A stretch of 64,000 nt of DNA from Salipaludibacillus aurantiacus (GTDB taxonomy: Bacteria; Bacillota; Bacilli; Bacillales; Salisediminibacteriaceae): contig NZ_FOGT01000012.1 of the NCBI RefSeq assembly GCF_900111295.1, forward strand, positions 58,288-122,287, read 5' to 3'. The notes beneath the pieces are model-generated. The model ran no database searches, had not been told where the DNA came from, and saw only the letters and a list, made by a program, of their open reading frames with translations. How positions within the stretch are numbered: the first letter of the stretch is position 1; each line of letters opens with the position of its first letter. This document shows, piece after piece, positions 36,012 to 44,227 of this stretch. The translations under genes were made by a program, and so were the position numbers.

Positions 36012-37550
36012 ATGGACATTGCAGAACAAATTACCAGTTTACAGCTATTAAACCAATTTTGGATATTATTATTCTTCCTTATACCTATGGTTATTATTTC
36101 AAGGACTGTAGTAGCTGGGACAAGGTATTCGCCTATTCTTATCATCGTTATTTTCGGGTTGTCACTCGGATATATCCTCGTTTTAAGTGATGTGGGGACA
36201 CCTGGACTGGGAGAGTTCCCTTTCGTCAATCTGATGGCTGGTACCACCATTATTGCATTAACGGTATCTTTCTTTGTGGGGGGCCAGGAATTAAGGAAAA
36301 TTCTTGGCAATAAGAAAGATGAAACAGACAGTATGGTTGTACCATCTGAAGAGGAAACTGTATTAGGAACGACAAGAACTCAATTTATTTTCATTTTACG
36401 GTCATTTTTTCTCCTGCTGGGTATTGAAGGGTTGTCCAGAATGATTCTTGGGACTGGGCAGGATAAAATGCTGAGCACGTATTACCCTCTGATTGCTTAT
36501 ATAGGTCTTGTCTGTGCGATCATATTTATAGATAATAAAGCGCGTATTACAGACAAACGCCTTTACATTCGAAAAGGGTTGCTCGAAATTACAGGTATTC
36601 TTGCTGTCCTGTTACTCTCTTATCATATTGCTCAAATTGTACAGCCGCTTATAGCACTTCCGCAAATATTCTTTGCAATGATGATTGCAGCAGGTCTGGG
36701 AGCGGTGCTTTACCGCTGGACTTTCGGCCCTACTATCCGTGCTCTGTTGTTCGGAGGGATTCCTGTAGTATTAGCGGCAAACTTTATGGTCGGGGGCTCA
36801 CGAGTAGGTGAAGCGTTCACCATTGACGGTATGAATGCCGTGCTTGCTTACGGCTTTTTCGGACAGTTACTGTGGATGTTCGGAGGAATTGCATTACTGA
36901 TGTATTTTGCAAAAACTTCTCATGCCCGTAACCTGGCACCGGGAATGGCAGGCGCCCTTTCCCACTCCGGGTTAACAGGAGCATGTACAGCCGGCGATTT
37001 TGGAAATACAGCTGCAAAACGGGCTCCAATCATGATTAATATTCCGTTTTTTGGCCATATATTTGTTTTCTCAATCCTGGCTATCAGTGCAGACAGAGGC
37101 AGCCTTTGGCTTTGGCCGTCTTTCATATTAGTAACCATTGGTGTCGTTTTAACGGTGCTCGCTTTAAGAAATTTAAGAGCAGCTAATGGCAGCGATAAAA
37201 AAGAAGTCAATGCTTTAATGCAGTTTTCTTTCGGCTGGCAGATCTGTGCTGTATTTGGAGGTCTCACCATGCTTAGCTTGAGCGCCATGGCAATGGATTA
37301 TGGAGCAATGGCCCAGGCAAGCGCGATTTCGCATTTCGGTTTATTTGCGGCCATTCAGGAAGGTATGTTCGGCACTGAAGCTGCGTCATTAATTCCGTTT
37401 ATTTTCTCTATGCCGTTTCTTGTCCATCCTTTAGTTTTCTATATGTTCGGTAAAGCGATGGATAACGATGGGGAAATGCCAGTTAAGCCAGTATATATCA
37501 TGGCATTAATTGGTGTCGTTGGCATCACAGCTGCATTACTTATCTTCTAA
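36012..37550 (+). CDS. Polytopic membrane protein, transporter-like, family not recognised
   Basis: I do not recognise this 512-residue protein. It has about 11-12 hydrophobic segments, which suggests a secondary transporter. A cytoplasmic-looking charged loop lies near residues 92-120 (KKDETDSMVVPSEEE). Glycine-rich re-entrant-like stretches occur as FFVGGQELRKILG and FMVGGSRVGEAF. A conserved-looking polar segment lies near residue 320 (GALSHSGLTGACTAGDFG). These resemble, at most distantly, sodium-coupled carriers of the glutamate-symporter type. AGGGG lies before the ATG. It is transcribed away from adhE and has a strong terminator. Confidence 0.75.
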   Translation: MDIAEQITSLQLLNQFWILLFFLIPMVIISRTVVAGTRYSPILIIVIFGLSLGYILVLSDVGTPGLGEFPFVNLMAGTTIIALTVSFFVGGQELRKILGNKKDETDSMVVPSEEETVLGTTRTQFIFILRSFFLLLGIEGLSRMILGTGQDKMLSTYYPLIAYIGLVCAIIFIDNKARITDKRLYIRKGLLEITGILAVLLLSYHIAQIVQPLIALPQIFFAMMIAAGLGAVLYRWTFGPTIRALLFGGIPVVLAANFMVGGSRVGEAFTIDGMNAVLAYGFFGQLLWMFGGIALLMYFAKTSHARNLAPGMAGALSHSGLTGACTAGDFGNTAAKRAPIMINIPFFGHIFVFSILAISADRGSLWLWPSFILVTIGVVLTVLALRNLRAANGSDKKEVNALMQFSFGWQICAVFGGLTMLSLSAMAMDYGAMAQASAISHFGLFAAIQEGMFGTEAASLIPFIFSMPFLVHPLVFYMFGKAMDNDGEMPVKPVYIMALIGVVGITAALLIF

Positions 37551-37564
37551 AAGTCATTTAATCT

Positions 37565-37597
37565 ATTCCGCCTGTGAGAAAACAGGCGGAATTTTTA
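37565..37597 (+). terminator. Terminator of the membrane-protein gene
   Basis: An 11-bp perfect stem (37565-37575 with 37582-37592, loop of 6) is followed by TTTTTATAT on the plus strand. It touches the end of the convergent gene at 37595. Confidence 0.92.
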
Positions 37598-38545
37598 TAT
37601 AAATGAAGGATTTTTCCTCTTCGCTGCTTTAATCATCATGCTAACCGTAATTAATTTCTGAATAAAATATTCAAGATCCCCTGAACTGTAATCATTAAGA
37701 AAAAAAGAATGATTATATTGAAGGCCCCATTTCTCAAGCAGTACTTCCATTCTCTGGACATCCTTTTCAGTCACCTTCTCATCTGTTACTGGTATTTCAG
37801 TTACAAATAAGCCTTTTTTCCAGTCCAGGCATTCCTGCAGATCAACTCCTGCGATAGGTTCAGAATGCTCAGGCTGAGAGTTTCCTTGATTTATTTCATC
37901 AAGGTACACAGTCAGATACCTGGGAATTTTTATGTCAGAAGGCACATCCTCATATTTTAATACAAGCGATCCTTCGTATTTGAGCTTATGTCTGTAGTAA
38001 ATTTGGAAAAGCCTTTTTTTATAACTGTCTTCCTTTTCTTCCATGAATGGGAATTCCTGTCCTGCTGCCAGAAGCACGAACTCATGCCAGCTCGTATTGA
38101 GATCTGCCCGGAATAACCCTTCTCCAAAGACAATTAACGCATCGCTGTATTCTGATTTTACCTCCTTATTTTGCAATGCGGGGCTATTCTGAGTTTTTTC
38201 TGTTAAATGTTGGATCTTTCTTTCGTCTAACTGAATCCATCTTAAATCCAGATTATCCAGCAATTTTTTGTGGCGATCCTCTATTTGAGGGCTTGCGAGG
38301 CAGAAACAGAAATTATTGCTGTCTTTTATCTTTTTTGACATTTCCTCAAAAAAGATTCCGAGCTCGCTCGCTGTTATCCCTTCATAAAAAAAATATACAA
38401 TCCATTCTTTCTTTTCTTTATCTTCATATATCAGTTGAGTTAATTTTTTTGTAAATGTCGTAAAAGATTTTTTGAATATAATAGATGATTCAATCAGTTC
38501 GGGATGTTTTTTCATAAGATGAATCAAATCTTGGTAAGTCTTCAT
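37595..38545 (-). CDS. Hypothetical protein, no recognised domain
   Basis: This 316-residue, soluble, Lys/Glu-rich protein shows no motif I can name. It has several aromatic-rich strands (EWIVYFFYEG, NNFCFCLAS) and an internal acidic LYSYL-free middle. GAAAGGA lies before the ATG at 38545, and codon use looks like that of its neighbours, so it is a real gene. It stands alone, convergent with the membrane protein and divergent from the ABC-F gene. Confidence 0.7.
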   Translation of the reverse strand: MKTYQDLIHLMKKHPELIESSIIFKKSFTTFTKKLTQLIYEDKEKKEWIVYFFYEGITASELGIFFEEMSKKIKDSNNFCFCLASPQIEDRHKKLLDNLDLRWIQLDERKIQHLTEKTQNSPALQNKEVKSEYSDALIVFGEGLFRADLNTSWHEFVLLAAGQEFPFMEEKEDSYKKRLFQIYYRHKLKYEGSLVLKYEDVPSDIKIPRYLTVYLDEINQGNSQPEHSEPIAGVDLQECLDWKKGLFVTEIPVTDEKVTEKDVQRMEVLLEKWGLQYNHSFFLNDYSSGDLEYFIQKLITVSMMIKAAKRKNPSFI

Positions 38546-38862
38546 ATAAACATCCTTTCTTCTAGCCCCGCGTTACAGCACCTATAACTCATTGCCGTTT
38601 TTACTTCCGGTTAAACCTCATACGATTCCTTGATTTTCTAATTATTTTAAAAATTAACATTCAGACAGCAGGTCAACTCATAGGAACTATTTTCACCATA
38701 GTAAAGCCGGATTCTTTTGAAAGCGTTCTACAAAGGAAATTTGCGAAGTCCCCTGCTTCAAAACTTCCGTTTTATGTATGGAGAACAATATAAGCCTTCG
38801 ATTTTGTCTATATGACTTCAAGATTCTTTTAGCAGAAACTCGTAATTATACTCTATTGATGT
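38546..38862. other. Divergent intergenic region
   Basis: The gap between the hypothetical gene and the ABC-F gene is A/T-rich and holds no supported ORF. I see no leader-peptide or attenuator of the antibiotic-responsive ABC-F type. Confidence 0.4.
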
Positions 38863-38868
38863 TATAAT
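38860..38868 (+). promoter_or_regulatory. Extended -10 of the ABC-F gene
   Basis: TGTTATAAT contains a consensus TATAAT (38863-38868) with the TG extension, 35 nt before the start codon. No good -35 is visible. Confidence 0.55.
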
Positions 38869-38903
38869 TTTCAACGTAATTTAACGAAGAGGATGAGATA
38901 AAC

Positions 38904-40502
38904 ATGATTAATGTAACTGATGTCAGCTTACGTTTTGGAGACAAGAAGCTGTTTGAAGATGTGAATATTAAATTTACTCCGGGAAATTGCTACGGGCTTA
39001 TCGGAGCGAACGGAGCAGGCAAATCAACCTTTCTGAAAGTATTGTCAGGTGAAGTGGAATCGCAAACAGGCCATGTACATTTGCCGCCGGGACACAGGAT
39101 GGCAGTTCTTAAACAAAATCACTTTGAGTATGAAGACCAAGTCGTTCTGGATGTTGTCATAATGGGATACGAGCGGCTGTATGAGGTTATGAAAGAAAAA
39201 GATGAGATTTATATGAAGCCTGATTTCTCTGATGAAGACGGTATGAAAGCAGCAGAACTTGAAGGTGAATTCGCAGAAATGAACGGGTATGAAGCCGAAT
39301 CTGATGCAGCTGTTTTATTACGCGGTCTTGGTATTACCGAAGAATATCATGCTAAAAAAATGGCTGAACTTACCGGAGGAGAAAAAGTTAAAGTACTTTT
39401 AGCTCAGGCGCTGTTTGGAAACCCTGATGTTCTTCTTCTCGATGAGCCGACAAACGGCTTGGACATTGAAGCAATTCAATGGCTTGAAGAATTCTTAATT
39501 AATTTTAACAATACGGTTATTGTCGTTTCCCATGACCGTCACTTCCTTAACAATGTCTGTACCCATATTGCAGATGTGGACTTTGGAAAAATCCAGATTT
39601 ACGTAGGAAACTATGACTTCTGGTATGAATCCAGCCAGCTTGCTCTAAAGATGGCTCAGGAACAAAATAAAAAGAAAGAAGAAAAGATCAAAGAATTACA
39701 AAACTTTGTAGCGAGGTTCAGTGCCAACGCATCTAAATCCAAACAGGCCACCTCCCGAAAAAAGCTTCTTGATAAGATCGAACTGGATGATATTAAACCG
39801 TCTTCCAGAAAGTACCCATATGTCGCATTTAAACCTGACCGTGAAATAGGAAATGATCTTTTATCCGTTCAAGGACTGACTAAAACAATTGATGGCGAAA
39901 AACTTCTCGACAATGTGTCGTTTACGCTGAAAAAAGATGATAAAGTCGCCCTTGTTGGACCAAATGAAAATGCTAAAACAGTATTAATGCAGATCTTAAT
40001 GGGAGAAGTAGAACCTGACAGCGGATCTTTTAAGTGGGGCGTTACTACTTCGCAGTCTTATTTCCCTAAAGATAATTCTGCTTACTTTGAGGGATGTAAC
40101 TTAGACCTTGTCGACTGGCTGCGCCAGTATTCACCTGAAGACCAGACAGAAACTTTTCTGCGCGGCTTCTTAGGACGTATGCTCTTCTCAGGAGAAGAAG
40201 CTAAAAAGAAAGCCAGTGTCCTTTCCGGAGGAGAAAAAGTCCGTTGCATGCTTTCTAAAATGATGCTCAGCGGTGCTAATGTTCTCCTTCTTGATGAACC
40301 TACAAACCATCTGGATTTAGAATCCATTACTGCCTTAAACAATGGTTTGATTAATTTTAAAGGCTCACTTATTTTCACTTCCCATGATCATCAGTTTAAT
40401 CAGTCTATCGCGAACCGTATTATAGAAATTCGCGGTGAAGGTGTATTCGATAAAGAAATTACTTACGATGAGTACCTTAAACTTAAGACAAAAACTGTTT
40501 AA
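38904..40502 (+). CDS. ABC-F family ATPase (YkpA/YbiT-type)
   Basis: This 532-residue cytoplasmic protein has two ABC domains and no membrane segment, as in translation-associated ABC-F factors. The first domain has Walker A GANGAGKST (about residues 34-42), signature LTGGEKVKVLLA and Walker B LLLDEPTNGLD. The linker, about residues 240-320, is rich in Lys and Glu. The second domain has the signature LSGGEKVRCMLS and LLLDEPTNHLD but a nonstandard Walker A, GPNENAKT. It resembles the housekeeping YkpA type rather than resistance factors. AAGAGGATGAG precedes the ATG. Confidence 0.9.
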   Translation: MINVTDVSLRFGDKKLFEDVNIKFTPGNCYGLIGANGAGKSTFLKVLSGEVESQTGHVHLPPGHRMAVLKQNHFEYEDQVVLDVVIMGYERLYEVMKEKDEIYMKPDFSDEDGMKAAELEGEFAEMNGYEAESDAAVLLRGLGITEEYHAKKMAELTGGEKVKVLLAQALFGNPDVLLLDEPTNGLDIEAIQWLEEFLINFNNTVIVVSHDRHFLNNVCTHIADVDFGKIQIYVGNYDFWYESSQLALKMAQEQNKKKEEKIKELQNFVARFSANASKSKQATSRKKLLDKIELDDIKPSSRKYPYVAFKPDREIGNDLLSVQGLTKTIDGEKLLDNVSFTLKKDDKVALVGPNENAKTVLMQILMGEVEPDSGSFKWGVTTSQSYFPKDNSAYFEGCNLDLVDWLRQYSPEDQTETFLRGFLGRMLFSGEEAKKKASVLSGGEKVRCMLSKMMLSGANVLLLDEPTNHLDLESITALNNGLINFKGSLIFTSHDHQFNQSIANRIIEIRGEGVFDKEITYDEYLKLKTKTV

Positions 40503-40553
40503 GAAAGATAAAATGAGGATAAATGGGGTTTAAAACCAGCAGCAAATACAGAA

Positions 40554-40592
40554 CCAAAAAAAAGCGCTCCCGTTCAGGGGGCGCTTTTGTAC
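40554..40592. terminator. Bidirectional terminator between convergent genes
   Basis: AAGCGCTCCC (40562-40571) pairs with GGGGGCGCTT (40577-40586) around GTTCA. Ts follow on the plus strand and eight Ts on the minus strand, so it serves both the ABC-F and the DUF952 gene. Confidence 0.88.
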
Positions 40593-40606
40593 TTTTTACT
40601 ATTTTA

Positions 40607-40927
40607 TCAGGAAGGCATAGGATGTCTGGAAAGTTCATAATGCTCGGTGCCTGTCACTGCATCTATATTTATATAACCGTAAATATGAGGCGACATTGTT
40701 CCACATTCATGGACATCTTCATAAATAATCACACTTTCCAGTTTATCCGGATCAATAGTTAAAAGTACTAAGGGTTCGTCAGTGAGATTCAGCTCATTGA
40801 CAAGATGCTCTGTTTGACCGGGATTAGCGCATGGAATGTAGCCCCGGTCGTCAAAATCTTCTGGCCAATATTCTTCTTCTTCCTGGGCAAATTCCCACTC
40901 TTCCTCGGTTAAAACATATAAAATCAT
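40607..40927 (-). CDS. DUF952 family protein
   Basis: This 106-residue protein matches the DUF952 pattern: ILYVLTEEEWEFAQ at the start, GYIPCANPGQTEHLVN in the middle, then VLLTIDPDKL and HIYGYINIDAV. Function is unknown. ATG at 40927 is chosen because AGGGGGGAG lies 5-6 nt upstream; ORF extension upstream to 40984 lacks that support. Strongly acidic. Confidence 0.82.
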   Translation of the reverse strand: MILYVLTEEEWEFAQEEEEYWPEDFDDRGYIPCANPGQTEHLVNELNLTDEPLVLLTIDPDKLESVIIYEDVHECGTMSPHIYGYINIDAVTGTEHYELSRHPMPS

Positions 40928-41081
40928 CTGTCTCCCCCCTCTTATATTCATATTCTCCCCTTTATATATATTTATTATAAACAATCATACGCTGTTTTTG
41001 GTGGCAAACTGGTGACATTTCCACTAACTTGATGATAATAATACGATTTTGTTTTGTAAAGAGATTTTATGAAAGCGATTA

Positions 41082-41112
41082 ATAAAAAATCCCCCTTTCT
41101 CAGGGGGAGATT
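41082..41112 (-). terminator. Terminator of aceBA
   Basis: A stem of AATC-CCCCC-type pairing (ATCTCCCCCT with AGGGGGAT, loop of 6) is followed by six Ts on the minus strand, about 55 nt after the aceA stop. Confidence 0.88.
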
Positions 41113-41167
41113 TAGTGATATTGAAATCTATTAATATTTTTCCTCTAATAATCTCTTATATGCCGGA

Positions 41168-42451
41168 TTACGACGATGTCGTGAATTGTTCTTCCTCTGT
41201 CGACCCTTTAAGTGCTGTTGTAGACGAGGTGCCGCCGGAAACAACTGTTGCAACACTGTCAAAGTATCCAGTACCTACTTCGCGCTGGTGCTTAGTTGCG
41301 GAATAACCGTCTTTCTCACTTGCAAATTCACTTTCCTGAAGTTTAGAGTAGGCAGCCATACCACTTTCTTTATAGCCTTTAGCAAGTTCGAACATGCTGT
41401 GGTTAAGTGAATGGAAACCTGCAAGAGTAACAAATTGGAATTTGTAACCCATTTTACCAAGTTCCTGCTGGAATTTCGCAATTGTTTCGTCATCAAGTTT
41501 CTTTTTCCAGTTGAACGAAGGCGAGCAGTTATAAGCAAGCAGTTTGCCTGGATACTTTTCATGAATGGCATTAGCAAATTTCTGGGCTTCCTCCAAGTTC
41601 GGTTCAGAAGTTTCGCACCAGATCATATCGGCATATGGTGCATAAGCCAATCCTCGGCTGATCGCCTGGTCGATACCTGCCCGTGTGCGGTAAAACCCTT
41701 CAGGTGTTCTTTCTCCATGAATAAATTCATGGTCATATTCATCTACATCGCTTGTAATCAGGTTAGCCGCATTAGCATCTGTCCGTGCGATAATAACTGT
41801 AGGCACACCGGAAACATCCGCAGCCAGACGGGCAGATATTAAGTTCTTTACGGCTTGTTGTGTAGGCAGCAGCACTTTACCGCCTAAGTGACCGCATTTC
41901 TTCTCTGAAGAAAGCTGATCTTCAAAATGAACTGCTGCGGCTCCTGATTCAATCATGCTTTTCATTAGCTCAAAGACGTTCAGCTGTCCGCCAAAACCAG
42001 CTTCAGCATCAGCTACAATAGGGGCGAACCAGTCTCTTTCAGCTCCGCCTTCACTATGTTCAATCTGGTCTGCACGTTGCAGAGCCTGGTTAATCCGTTT
42101 AACTACCTGAGGCACACTGTTAACCGGGTATAAACTTTGGTCCGGGTACATGTGGCCGGATAAGTTAGCATCTGCGGCTACCTGCCAGCCGCTTAAGTAT
42201 ATGGCCTTTAAGCCTGCTTTCACTTGCTGTACAGCCTGATTACCTGTCAATGCACCAAGTGCATTAATGTAATCTTCTTCATTAACCATTTTCCAGAATT
42301 TCTCCGCACCTCTTTTTGCCAGTGTGTGCTCAATTTGAAGGGATCCCTGAAGCTGATAAACTTCTTCAGCACTGTATGGTCTTTCAATTCCTTTATAACG
42401 CTCGCTGTTCCACTCATTTTCAATTTTGTTTATTTGCTGTTCTTTAGTCAT
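41168..42451 (-). CDS. aceA: Isocitrate lyase
   Basis: The enzyme splits isocitrate into glyoxylate and succinate, letting the cell grow on acetate or fatty acids. The catalytic loop KKCGHLGGK is present near residue 187, with [15 protein letters not shown] and the IARTDANAA segment for metal and substrate. 427 residues is normal. ATG at 42451 is used, one nt after the aceB stop, with AAAGGAG about 10 nt upstream; the in-frame GTG at 42460 is too close to that site. The aceB-aceA order gives a complete glyoxylate shunt. Confidence 0.95.
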   Translation of the reverse strand: MTKEQQINKIENEWNSERYKGIERPYSAEEVYQLQGSLQIEHTLAKRGAEKFWKMVNEEDYINALGALTGNQAVQQVKAGLKAIYLSGWQVAADANLSGHMYPDQSLYPVNSVPQVVKRINQALQRADQIEHSEGGAERDWFAPIVADAEAGFGGQLNVFELMKSMIESGAAAVHFEDQLSSEKKCGHLGGKVLLPTQQAVKNLISARLAADVSGVPTVIIARTDANAANLITSDVDEYDHEFIHGERTPEGFYRTRAGIDQAISRGLAYAPYADMIWCETSEPNLEEAQKFANAIHEKYPGKLLAYNCSPSFNWKKKLDDETIAKFQQELGKMGYKFQFVTLAGFHSLNHSMFELAKGYKESGMAAYSKLQESEFASEKDGYSATKHQREVGTGYFDSVATVVSGGTSSTTALKGSTEEEQFTTSS

Positions 42452-42452
42452 A

Positions 42453-44054
42453 TTAAACACTCTCCTTTTGTTTTATCATCGCTTCATAAGCTGGAATTGT
42501 CATAAATTCTTCGAAATCTTGTTTCTCAATCATTGAGGTTAACAGCTGTTCGGCTTCTTTGAATTTACCAGCTGTGAATTTTTCATCCCCAAACGTCTGT
42601 TTTAACTTTTCCACTTCTTCTTCTATAAGCTCTTTTACGAGCGTGACAGTAATTTTTTCTCCGTCAGGCAATTTCCCTTCAGGATGGTTAATCCACTGCC
42701 ACAGCTGGGCTCTGGAAATTTCAGCAGTAGCTACGTCCTCCATTAAGTTAAATATCGGAACAGCTCCTTGCCCTCTAAGCCAGGCTTCCATATACTGAAG
42801 CGAGACTGTGATGTTTAACCGGACGCCTTCCTCTGTAATTTGGCCTTTTGGTACAGCCAGTAACTCTTTTTCAGTTATATTCACATCATCCCGCTGTCTG
42901 CTGACCTGATTGGCTTGAGGCATATGTTCATCGAATACTTCCATGGCTACCGGCACGAGCCCTGGATGTGCCACCCATGTCCCGTCATGGCCGTCTTTTA
43001 CTTCCCGCTCTTTATCTTCCCTGACTTTCTGCATTGCTTTCTCATTTTTTTCAGGGTCATCTTTAACAGGAATCTGGGCAGCCATACCGCCAATGGCGTG
43101 GGCCCCGCGTTTGTGGCATGTCTGGATTACATATTGTGTATACGCTCTCATAAAGTTGACTGTCATAGTCACTTCAGAACGGTCAGGCAGTATAAATTCT
43201 TTATGGTTTCTTAACCGCTTAATATAACTGAAAATATAGTCCCATCGTCCACAGTTTAAACCTGCGCTATGATCACGGAGCTCATATAAGATTTCATCTG
43301 CCTCAAAAGAGCCTGTGAGTGTTTCAATGAGAACTGTAGCTTTAATCGTGCCGTGATCCAGGCCGAGTTCTTTCTCAGCAAAGGTAAATACGTCATTCCA
43401 TAACCTTGCCTCTTTATATCCCTCTAATTTCGGGAGGTAAAAATAAGGCCCCGACCCACGTTTCAGCAATTCAACCGAGTTGTGGAAAATGTATAATCCG
43501 AAGTCAAACAATGAAGCTGAGATAAACTCATTTCCTGCTTTCACGTGTTTTTCTTCCAAATGCCAGCCTCTTGGCCTTACGAATAATGTGGCGGGATTCT
43601 CGGCTAATACATAATCTTTTCCATTATCAGCCGTAAAATCAATTTCCCGTCGAATGGCATCGTACATATTTTTCTGTCCTTGAAGTGTATTCAGCCATGA
43701 AGGTGAATTAGCATCTTCAAAGTCAGCCATAAACACTTTGGCTCCGGAATTCAAGGCATTTATCACCATTTTCCGGTTGCTTGTAGGACCCGTTATTTCT
43801 ACTCTTCTGTCCTGGATATCTTCAGGTACAGGAGCAACAGTCCATTCTGAATCCCTCACCTCTTTAGTTTCACCCAGATAATGAGGAAGAAGGCCACTGT
43901 CAATCTCACGCTGTCTTTCCCCTCGTTGCTGTAATAACTGTTTTCTTTCTTCCCCGAAGGACTGGTGGAGTTTCATTAAAAAGTTCAGCGCTTCTTCTGT
44001 AAGCAGGAAACCGCAGCCTTCAGGCGGTTCTCTTAAAATCTTTAATTCTTTCAT
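42453..44054 (-). CDS. aceB: Malate synthase A
   Basis: The enzyme condenses glyoxylate with acetyl-CoA to malate, the second step of the glyoxylate bypass. The 533 residues and the motifs ([15 protein letters not shown] with metal-binding residues, [11 protein letters not shown], and a [13 protein letters not shown] segment) match the A type rather than the larger G type. It is the first gene of the aceBA unit. AGGAGG lies 12-13 nt before the ATG, slightly long. Confidence 0.95.
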   Translation of the reverse strand: MKELKILREPPEGCGFLLTEEALNFLMKLHQSFGEERKQLLQQRGERQREIDSGLLPHYLGETKEVRDSEWTVAPVPEDIQDRRVEITGPTSNRKMVINALNSGAKVFMADFEDANSPSWLNTLQGQKNMYDAIRREIDFTADNGKDYVLAENPATLFVRPRGWHLEEKHVKAGNEFISASLFDFGLYIFHNSVELLKRGSGPYFYLPKLEGYKEARLWNDVFTFAEKELGLDHGTIKATVLIETLTGSFEADEILYELRDHSAGLNCGRWDYIFSYIKRLRNHKEFILPDRSEVTMTVNFMRAYTQYVIQTCHKRGAHAIGGMAAQIPVKDDPEKNEKAMQKVREDKEREVKDGHDGTWVAHPGLVPVAMEVFDEHMPQANQVSRQRDDVNITEKELLAVPKGQITEEGVRLNITVSLQYMEAWLRGQGAVPIFNLMEDVATAEISRAQLWQWINHPEGKLPDGEKITVTLVKELIEEEVEKLKQTFGDEKFTAGKFKEAEQLLTSMIEKQDFEEFMTIPAYEAMIKQKESV

Positions 44055-44078
44055 TGGTGTATCATCTCCTCCTGACTG

Positions 44079-44134
44079 TTATATAACATTTTCTATTATG
44101 TATTGTATTATATAACAGCAGAAATAATTTGCAA
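44079..44134 (-). promoter_or_regulatory. aceBA promoter with a repeated TTATATAACA
   Basis: TTGCAA (44129-44134) and TATAAT (44107-44112) are spaced by 16 nt on the minus strand. The decamer TTATATAACA occurs at 44079-44088 and again at 44108-44117, where it overlaps the -10. The two copies are 29 bp apart. Each contains a near-palindrome, so they may be operator sites. Confidence 0.6.
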
Positions 44135-44167
44135 CCTTTTTTTCGAAAAAAATTACCAGCTTTTCTC

Positions 44168-44205
44168 ATAAAAAATCTCAAAGCCTGATTTATCAGACTT
44201 TGAGA
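44168..44205 (-). terminator. Terminator of addBA-sbcDC
   Basis: A 14-bp stem with one G-U (TCTCAAAGTCTGAT with ATCAGGCTTTGAGA on the minus strand) is followed by six Ts, just after the sbcC stop. Confidence 0.92.
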
Positions 44206-44227
44206 GTAATAATTTCACAAACTTTTT

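Noticed and set aside
38904..40502. Antibiotic-resistance ABC-F
   Set aside because: Architecture fits the housekeeping YkpA/YbiT type, and no attenuating leader is seen.
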